10,945 nt of DNA, from NCBI GenBank assembly GCA_039029935.1, contig JBCCFC010000339.1, forward strand, positions 1 through 10,945, read 5' to 3'. The notes under the pieces were generated by a model, which ran no database searches, had not been told where the DNA came from, and saw nothing but the letters and a program-made list of their open reading frames with translations. Below are positions 6,398 through 10,945 of this stretch, one piece after another (position 1 is the first letter of the stretch; every line of letters starts with the position of its first letter). This DNA is from G039029935 sp039029935. Its GTDB lineage: Bacteria; Chloroflexota; Anaerolineae; Caldilineales; Caldilineaceae. The position numbers and the translations under genes were made by a program.

Positions 6398-7816
6398 ATG
6401 AAATCATTAACAAAAAATATAAACCCACTACAAACAAGCAGTTACGAATCATTGGATACCACACAGCTAAGTCTTTTTGATACCCAGCCCTATGGAACCG
6501 AAGCCACCAGACATAACACAGAACATACGCCCCCGCCGCAACTGACTATGCAAGAGAGACGTTCAGGTAGCTTTGTCGATAACATGAAATTACCCGTTCA
6601 CCGTTGGTTTCGTTATTCAGCAGGATTCTCAGCAGAGTGGGTACAAAGTATGCTTAAAGAGCATCAAAGTGGCCAAGAGGATGGCCTGACTGTTCTTGAC
6701 CCGTTTGCTGGCAGCGGCACAACGTTGCTTGCCTGTAATGCTGAGAATGTTCGTAGTTATGGCTTTGAGGCACACCCATTTGTTTATCGCATTGCACTGG
6801 CGAAATTGGATTCAATCCGGCTTGACCCAATTGAATTAAAAAACTATCTTCGCCAATTTGGAGAGCAAGCCAAACAGCACAGTGTTGCCCCGATTGACGA
6901 TGTGCCAGCATTGTTGACGAAGTGTTTTTCAGAAGAGACGTTGCAAAAGCTTTTTGTGTTCAAAGACCTTTACTGCTCAACGTATGCAACCAGCGAACCA
7001 GAATCCGAGGTGTTGTGGCTGATATTGACGGCAATTCTGCGTGGGTGCAGTTTTGCGGGAACGGCGCAGTGGCAATATGTCTTGCCGAATAAACGCAAAA
7101 GCAAAGTGCTCGACCCATTTGATGCTTATCACATCAAGGTCGATCAGGTGCTATCGGATATCATCCATGCACAATCCGCTCAATGGAAACCGCAAGCATC
7201 CATTTTACAGACGGATGCACGACACCCTTCGCTGTTGGACGGAACGCTTCAAAGCTCTGTTGATTTAGTGATTACATCGCCACCCTATCCCAACAACTAT
7301 GACTATGCAGATGCCACACGACTGGAGATGACCTTCTGGGGCGAAGTATCTGGGTGGAAGGATTTACAGTCAAAAGTCCGCACACACCTGATTCGCTCTT
7401 GTTCACAACATGCATCAGCCGAGAAACTTCAGCTTGACGATTTGCTTCAAGACGAAATTTTATTGCCTATTCACGATGAGCTATCCACCGCTTGCCATCA
7501 ACTCGCCGAAGTCCGACTGACCAAAGGAGGGCGCAAAACCTACCATACGATGGCCGCCGCCTATTTCCGAGACTTAGGCTATGTGTTTCAATCATTGCGA
7601 CCACTGTGCAAAGAAGGCGCAAAGGTATGCTTTGTGATTGGTGACTCTGCCCCGTATGGCATCTATCTTCATGTCGATGAGTGGCTGGGAAAATTGGCTG
7701 TGGCAGCGGGGTTTCACTCATTTTCGTTTGAGAAAACCCGTGATCGCAACACAAAATGGAAAAACCGGAAACATCGTGTGCCGCTGAAAGAGGGTCGGCT
7801 GTGGATTCAAGGATAA
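6398..7816 (+). CDS. Putative restriction-modification DNA methyltransferase (N4-cytosine or N6-adenine type)
   Basis: This SAM-dependent DNA methyltransferase has 472 residues from ATG 6398. The SAM-binding motif I is VLDPFAGSGTTLLACNAE (99-116), then motif II-like YGFEAHPF (121-128). The catalytic motif IV is VITSPPYPNNYDYADATR (291-308). KLPVHRWFRYSAGFSAEWV (64-82) upstream of motif I is a likely motif X or substrate region. Motif I precedes motif IV with about 185 residues between them, which could hold the target-recognition domain. TSPPY occurs in N4-cytosine and some N6-adenine enzymes, so the target base is open. A longer open frame from TTG 6311 exists, but its start would lie inside the terminator; the -10 at 6386 points to ATG 6398. 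The endonuclease-like gene follows after 18 nt, as in type II systems where the methylase protects host DNA. No controller (C) protein gene is seen. Confidence 0.85.
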   Translation: MKSLTKNINPLQTSSYESLDTTQLSLFDTQPYGTEATRHNTEHTPPPQLTMQERRSGSFVDNMKLPVHRWFRYSAGFSAEWVQSMLKEHQSGQEDGLTVLDPFAGSGTTLLACNAENVRSYGFEAHPFVYRIALAKLDSIRLDPIELKNYLRQFGEQAKQHSVAPIDDVPALLTKCFSEETLQKLFVFKDLYCSTYATSEPESEVLWLILTAILRGCSFAGTAQWQYVLPNKRKSKVLDPFDAYHIKVDQVLSDIIHAQSAQWKPQASILQTDARHPSLLDGTLQSSVDLVITSPPYPNNYDYADATRLEMTFWGEVSGWKDLQSKVRTHLIRSCSQHASAEKLQLDDLLQDEILLPIHDELSTACHQLAEVRLTKGGRKTYHTMAAAYFRDLGYVFQSLRPLCKEGAKVCFVIGDSAPYGIYLHVDEWLGKLAVAAGFHSFSFEKTRDRNTKWKNRKHRVPLKEGRLWIQG

Positions 7817-7834
7817 GAACAGGGGCATCGTTAC

Positions 7835-8704
7835 ATGGCGCAATCACCATCGCATAAACTGGGCCAAATCATCGGGCATACACTGGAGGGCGTTATGCAG
7901 CCACTCCTGCAAGAATTCTGTGATGCGCATAACCTCTATCTCGATTGTCAGTCCAAAAAACGCGCAACAAGAAAAGGCCGAAAAGTGACGTGGCAGGATG
8001 ATTATGGGAACAAGCACGATTTAGATTATGTCATTGAGTCCGGTGGCACAAACGATACTCTTGGCGACCCCGTTGGCTTTATTGAGGTGGCGTGGAGACG
8101 ATATACCAAGCATTCACGCAACAAGGCGCAGGAAATTCAAGGGGCGATTTTGCCCTTGGCCGAAAAATATCGGTGGCATAATCCATTTCTTGGCGTTGTT
8201 CTGGCAGGCGAATTTACGGCTGGTTCCATCGAACAATTGACGTCCCTTGGCTTTCATACCCTCTATTTCCCCTACGCCACGTTGGTCAATGCCTTTGCAC
8301 AGGCCGGATTTTCGATTCGGTTTGACGAAGATACACCCGATGCTGCCGTTCAACATCAAGTTGATCGGTTAATTGCAGCCACAGACCCACAGATAGAACA
8401 AGTCAGCCAGCATTTAATCCATGCAAATCAAGAACAAATTGACATATTCTTCAAGACGCTACAGACTCGATTTCGCCGCACTGTTGAAAAAGTGGTCATC
8501 ATCCCGCTGTATGGTCGCGTCAATGAATTCGGCAGTATTGATGGCGCAATGGCCTTTTTAGACCAGCATCCGATTTATGAAGGCTCTGGGACATTTAGAA
8601 AGTATGAAGTCTCTGTGACCTTTTCCAATCAGGAGAAAATTCAAGGCGAATTTTTGACAAAACAGCGTGTGAAAGAGTTTTTGAGATTTGTGTTGAGTCA
8701 ATAG
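7835..8704 (+). CDS. Putative type II restriction endonuclease, PD-(D/E)XK-like with variant catalytic motif
   Basis: The protein has 289 residues, within the usual size range of type II endonucleases. An N-terminal helix KLGQIIGHTLEGVMQPLLQ (8-26) carries a conserved-looking E18, as in many PD-(D/E)XK nucleases. The probable core is HDLDYVIES (61-69) giving D62 or D64, and GFIEVAWRRYTKHSRNKAQE (81-100) giving E84. The canonical E-x-K lysine is replaced by A86; R88, R89 or K92 might substitute for it. A strand VVIIPLYGRVNE (240-251) and a basic C-terminus follow. It starts 18 nt after the methyltransferase stop with AGGGG (7821-7825) about 9 nt before ATG, so the two are probably co-transcribed. 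Position beside a methyltransferase is the strongest argument. The fold assignment is by eye; a non-nuclease partner cannot be excluded. Confidence 0.65.
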   Translation: MAQSPSHKLGQIIGHTLEGVMQPLLQEFCDAHNLYLDCQSKKRATRKGRKVTWQDDYGNKHDLDYVIESGGTNDTLGDPVGFIEVAWRRYTKHSRNKAQEIQGAILPLAEKYRWHNPFLGVVLAGEFTAGSIEQLTSLGFHTLYFPYATLVNAFAQAGFSIRFDEDTPDAAVQHQVDRLIAATDPQIEQVSQHLIHANQEQIDIFFKTLQTRFRRTVEKVVIIPLYGRVNEFGSIDGAMAFLDQHPIYEGSGTFRKYEVSVTFSNQEKIQGEFLTKQRVKEFLRFVLSQ

Positions 8705-8824
8705 CCAAGCGGTTTTTAATGAATTGGTCTATCAATACCTTGGTCAGAACAAGAGTTCAAGGGAAAAAGATATGGCATTAAGTCCAAGTAAACCCAAGTT
8801 CGATAAAGAAAGGAGGTAGATTAT
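8705..8824. other. Intergenic strip with an orphan strong Shine-Dalgarno sequence before the insertion sequence
   Basis: AAAGGAGGT (8809-8817) is a perfect Shine-Dalgarno core, but no ATG, GTG or TTG follows at a useful distance. It overlaps the last codons of a 15-codon frame (ATG 8772, stop TAG 8817-8819) that has its own AGGGA at 8760-8764. The candidate insertion-sequence end begins at 8825. No terminator hairpin was seen after the endonuclease-like gene. A gene whose start was removed by the insertion is possible but unproven. Confidence 0.4.
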
Positions 8825-8843
8825 AAGCCAAAAAAGCTCAAAC
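8825..8843. repeat. Candidate terminal inverted repeat, left end (transposase 3' side)
   Basis: AAGCCAAAAAAGCTCAAAC reads inward and matches the reverse complement of 10229-10247 at 15 of 19 positions. The inner 11 bases are identical. Confidence 0.5.
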
Positions 8844-8854
8844 AAGAGCAAAAA

Positions 8855-10204
8855 TTAAGAATGAACGGTTCCGATGGAGCCAAAATGCGAAAAAATCGCA
8901 TCAATTAAAGACTCGTCAGGCGTTTCAGGAAGGAGTTTTATAGCCTCCTGAGCGTAAAAATGCCCGTGAAACTCAGATTTGAGGTCGTGGACCCCAAAAT
9001 CGGGACAATGTTGAGAACGCCGTTGTTTCAAAAGCAAAGCCGTCAGATTGACCATAAAAAGTGCAAAGTTAGCGGCGTTGTAGACAGGACGCTCATTGAC
9101 ATTCATAAAATGCTCAAGCCCCCAATACTGTTTAGCATCACGGAAATTGAACTCAATCTGAAAGCGCAAGCTATAGTACTGCATGATTTGTTTGCCAGAG
9201 AGTGAAGTATCGGTACTAAACAGAACGACATGTGCACGTTGACCAGAGTCCAGTTTGGTTTTGACAATCAGGACGATTCGGAGTGGGTCAGGAAAAAGCT
9301 TGTGGCGCATGGTCATGCAGTAGATGTCAGTACGTGTTCCGTCTTCAGTCAAAGACTCTTCGAGATGCTCTTGTGGAATTTGGTCATAGTTGAGCTTGTC
9401 GCCATAGATACGAGGCCGTCCTTTGCCTGAATATTCCCCCATGTATGGAAAGAACAGAGCCGCATTACGATTGAGTTTGGATACTAGGTGAAGGTCAAGT
9501 CTGCGAACCATTTGTACAGCGGCATTGTTGCCAAAAGCACCGTCCAAAACGGCATATTTAATCGTCAATTGTTTGCTAGTAACTTCGAGAACTTGCTTGA
9601 AACAATTCTGGATGTTCTGCAAGTGCGCTGGCAACTCAATATCTCGACGATTTTTATTTTTGCTCCCTTTCGGACGGCCACCTTTACTTTTGATTGTCTT
9701 TTTTGAGACTTTTTTCTGCGATGGTTTTTCTTTGCAACTCGTTGAGCCTGGCGTCTTCGGGGATGTTGATTTCTCACGTGTCAATTGCTCCATCAGCAGC
9801 ATCGTTGACGTTTTCTCTTCGACACTTACCAACGACACGCCAAGAAACGATAAGCCTCGTACCGCTTTTCCATAGATGGATGAGAAGAATCGGTCTAGCC
9901 CATGCGTTTTCTTCCCTGCCTTCGTCACTGTCGTTTCATCTCCCACCAATAAATAGGTTCCCTTTTGTTCTCCGAATTGCGCGCTCATCAGTGCCCAATT
10001 CACTTGTAACCATACTATTTGCGTATTGTAAAATCTTTGGATTGTTTTATAGCTTCCTCCTTCTCCCGTCCAACGTGATATATTTAGCATTGTTACCTGT
10101 CCTGACATTGCTAACACTGCTGGGACTATCACCATCAGTTGCCTCAATGCTACAGCCGACATTGTCCCTTCTAAATTTTGTAAAATTGTCATTAGCTCTG
10201 TCAT
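8855..10204 (-). CDS. IS4-family (DDE, YREK-type) transposase
   Basis: This cut-and-paste transposase has 449 residues with no internal stop or frameshift, so it may be active. Catalytic residues are D89 (LVGDETTVTKAGKK), D221 (AVLDGAFGN) and E351. Around E351 is the exact IS4 signature Y-x2-R-x3-E-x6-K (Y344, R347, E351, K358; in YSLRFQIEFNFRDAKQ). A Lys/Ser/Pro-rich insertion between the two Asp residues includes GGRPKGSKNKN (175-185), resembling an AT-hook and likely to contact DNA. ATG 10204 was chosen over the adjacent TTG 10207 because the GGGGG at 10213-10217 is 8 nt away. IS4, IS701 and ISH3 families share the D-D-E/YREK layout; I favour IS4. It is convergent with the endonuclease-like gene. 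Confidence 0.93.
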   Translation of the reverse strand: MTELMTILQNLEGTMSAVALRQLMVIVPAVLAMSGQVTMLNISRWTGEGGSYKTIQRFYNTQIVWLQVNWALMSAQFGEQKGTYLLVGDETTVTKAGKKTHGLDRFFSSIYGKAVRGLSFLGVSLVSVEEKTSTMLLMEQLTREKSTSPKTPGSTSCKEKPSQKKVSKKTIKSKGGRPKGSKNKNRRDIELPAHLQNIQNCFKQVLEVTSKQLTIKYAVLDGAFGNNAAVQMVRRLDLHLVSKLNRNAALFFPYMGEYSGKGRPRIYGDKLNYDQIPQEHLEESLTEDGTRTDIYCMTMRHKLFPDPLRIVLIVKTKLDSGQRAHVVLFSTDTSLSGKQIMQYYSLRFQIEFNFRDAKQYWGLEHFMNVNERPVYNAANFALFMVNLTALLLKQRRSQHCPDFGVHDLKSEFHGHFYAQEAIKLLPETPDESLIDAIFSHFGSIGTVHS

Positions 10205-10212
10205 CAACGGTT

Positions 10213-10217
10213 CCCCC
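10213..10217 (-). promoter_or_regulatory. Shine-Dalgarno site for the transposase
   Basis: On the minus strand this reads AAGGGGGAA, 8 nt before ATG 10204 and 5 nt before the alternative TTG 10207. Confidence 0.6.
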
Positions 10218-10228
10218 TTCGTTACTTG

Positions 10229-10247
10229 GTTTGAGCTTTCTGCTCTT
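10229..10247. repeat. Candidate terminal inverted repeat, right end (transposase 5' side)
   Basis: GTTTGAGCTTTCTGCTCTT is the partner of 8825-8843. The 11-bp core is at 10229-10239. Confidence 0.5.
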
Positions 10248-10501
10248 TATTTATTACCTGTAACTTTAGTCATTTTTCCGTTTTTGACAACTTTATCTCC
10301 CAGAACGTATGCTCTTAGCTCTCGCGTTCTGGCTAAGGTATTGTCTGCCAGAATATATTCCTAGCTAATCTCCGTCAATGGCACCTGTTTTTGCCTAACA
10401 AAATCTATCGAGCTACCAATAAATATATTTTCTCACTTACCTGAACATCCAACGATGTTACCTATCCCGCATTTGAAACAGAGACATGATGGGCACTGTT
10501 T
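10248..10501. other. Non-coding flank of the insertion sequence
   Basis: No supportable gene was found. The only structure noted is the inverted repeat at 10300-10332. A TTGACA at 10284-10289 with TATGCT at 10308-10313 (18-bp spacer) could be a plus-strand promoter pointing out of the element, but no gene lies directly downstream. Confidence 0.4.
10300..10332. repeat. 8-bp inverted repeat with nearby third copy of the arm
   Basis: CCAGAACG (10300-10307) and CGTTCTGG (10325-10332) are exact reverse complements with a 17-nt spacer. A similar block starting CCAGAAT and ending CTAGCT (10349-10367) echoes 10300-10320, which starts CCAGAAC and ends TTAGCT. The function is unknown; it may be relic insertion-sequence end material. 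Confidence 0.45.
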
Positions 10502-10708
10502 AGCTGCCGCGCATTGATGAATTTGTCATATCGTGGTCAGCGGTTTGGCTATCGCCGCATGTTGTGGATGCTAGGTGTAACAAGTACAGCAGGTGTTCCG
10601 CTTTCTCGAATATGGCGTATTTAGCGTATCGGGGTTAATGCCATTGTCCAAACAGGCACAATGGACCAACTCGCTACCCATCCTTTTAAATGATATAGAG
10701 AGTCTTGA
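10502..10708 (+). pseudogene. Decayed fragment of an IS3-family transposase (OrfB, HTH_21 region)
   Basis: Read from 10502, the frame gives ALMNLSYRGQRFGYRRMLWM, then SRIWRI, an in-frame TAG at 10622-10624, and RIGVNAIV. This follows the IS3 OrfB order: 'FYG.RRM...L', '.vNRKRVqRLMR..G..ai', then 'YPYLLrd'. The last part appears in a shifted frame as LPILLNDIES (about 10674-10703), so at least one stop and one frameshift are present. The upstream OrfA, the DDE catalytic core and the ends are missing. The alignment is by memory of the family consensus and is short. The two small open frames crossing it on either strand are not believed to be genes. Confidence 0.5.
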
Positions 10709-10724
10709 AAAAGTAGGCAAAGAT

Positions 10725-10776
10725 GCAGGGTTGTATTTATGTCAAATCTTGAAATTTGACATAAATATAACCCTGC
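10725..10776. repeat. Near-perfect 23-bp hairpin
   Basis: The arms 10725-10747 and 10754-10776 are reverse complements at 22 of 23 positions around the loop CTTGAA. The single difference (10733 against 10768) would be a G.U pair in RNA. The arms begin and end with GCAGGG/CCCTGC and have an AT-rich middle. The 3' side continues with TGAAAGAAAAG rather than T's; on the minus strand the hairpin is followed by ATCTTTGCC. It is therefore not a clear terminator in either direction. It may be a palindromic mobile-element end, a REP-like unit or an RNA element. Confidence 0.85.
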
Positions 10777-10945
10777 TGAAAGAAAAGACGAAAAAGTCAT
10801 AAAAAACCGACAAGGCACAGAATAATTTCCATAGAAAATAATACAATCCTATAAAAGAAAGGCATATAAACCCTGATAAAAATTCTAAAAGGTCATGTAA
10901 AACTAAGCATGGTGCGCAAGTTTCTCCAGATTAGAGACACACGCA
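10777..10945. other. AT-rich tail without a recognisable gene
   Basis: Stops are frequent in all frames and no convincing start with a Shine-Dalgarno site was found. It may be the upstream region of a gene beyond the window. Confidence 0.5.

Larger units (their letters stand above)
8825..10247 (-). mobile_element. IS4-type insertion sequence, about 1.4 kb, apparently intact
   Basis: A full-length transposase gene lies between imperfect inverted repeats at 8825-8843 and 10229-10247. These match at 15 of 19 positions, including an unbroken 11-bp AAAGCTCAAAC. The gaps from repeat to stop (11 nt) and start (24 nt) are as tight as expected for a simple one-gene element. I could not find a convincing target-site duplication, and the true outer ends may differ by several bases; an AGGTA occurs just outside both repeats. 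The region is more AT-rich than the transporter operon. Confidence 0.65.

Noticed and set aside
8772..8819. 15-codon frame with an AGGGA site ahead of it
   Set aside because: It is too short and lacks any recognisable similarity. I noted it only with the orphan Shine-Dalgarno site.
9694..10263. Plus-strand 189-codon hydrophobic open frame
   Set aside because: It is antisense to the N-terminal half of the transposase, is rich in Leu/Ser as expected for a shadow frame, and has no Shine-Dalgarno site.
10641..10664. 7-bp inverted repeat CCATTGT/ACAATGG
   Set aside because: It is short, lies inside the IS3 relic and has no T-tract. It is likely chance.
10593..10818. Overlapping small open frames on both strands
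   Set aside because: Both run through the IS3 relic and the 23-bp hairpin. Their similar C-terminal and N-terminal sequences (GLYLCQI) come from the palindrome itself.
1..10945. tRNA, rRNA or riboswitch
   Set aside because: No cloverleaf-like arms, rRNA motifs or known riboswitch core was seen. The gaps hold palindromes, terminators and mobile-element remains instead.

Overview
The window looks like a bacterial chromosome segment, probably a free-living or host-associated heterotroph. A Chloroflexota-like or similar metagenomic lineage is my best guess: a lipoprotein with an Ala/Pro/Glu-rich linker, Shine-Dalgarno sites mixed with one leaderless-looking promoter, and long palindromes between genes all fit. 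No rRNA or conserved marker gene is present, so the taxonomy is an inference only.

Region 1 (1-6324) is a co-directional, plus-strand metabolic and transport cluster. It holds a class V PLP-dependent aminotransferase (122-1318), a probable GHL10-type TIM-barrel hydrolase-like protein (1418-2506), a family 5 solute-binding lipoprotein (2558-4126), and two inner-membrane permeases of the peptide/opine/nickel ABC type, DppB-like (4280-5215) and DppC-like (5322-6239). A rho-independent terminator closes the cluster at 6291-6324. No ATPase gene is present, so the importer must borrow its ATP-binding subunits from elsewhere. The natural reading is capture of a nitrogen-containing solute by the lipoprotein, import by the permeases, and processing by the aminotransferase and perhaps the hydrolase-like protein. 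The substrate cannot be told. The gaps before both permease genes carry large imperfect hairpins built from the same GGTCGGTATTC(A/G)GTA unit, each ending 18-19 nt before the next start codon.

Region 2 (6361-8704) is a two-gene restriction-modification-like unit. The first gene is a DNA methyltransferase with a DPFAGSGTT SAM motif and a TSPPY catalytic motif, apparently read from a leaderless promoter. It is followed 18 nt later by a PD-(D/E)XK-like putative restriction endonuclease whose expected E-x-K is E-V-A.

Region 3 (8705-10945) is more AT-rich and mobile. It has a full-length IS4-type transposase on the minus strand between candidate imperfect terminal inverted repeats, then a non-coding tract holding a decayed IS3-family transposase fragment and a near-perfect 23-bp hairpin. 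The restriction-modification pair and the insertion-sequence debris together look like a small accessory island next to the transporter operon.
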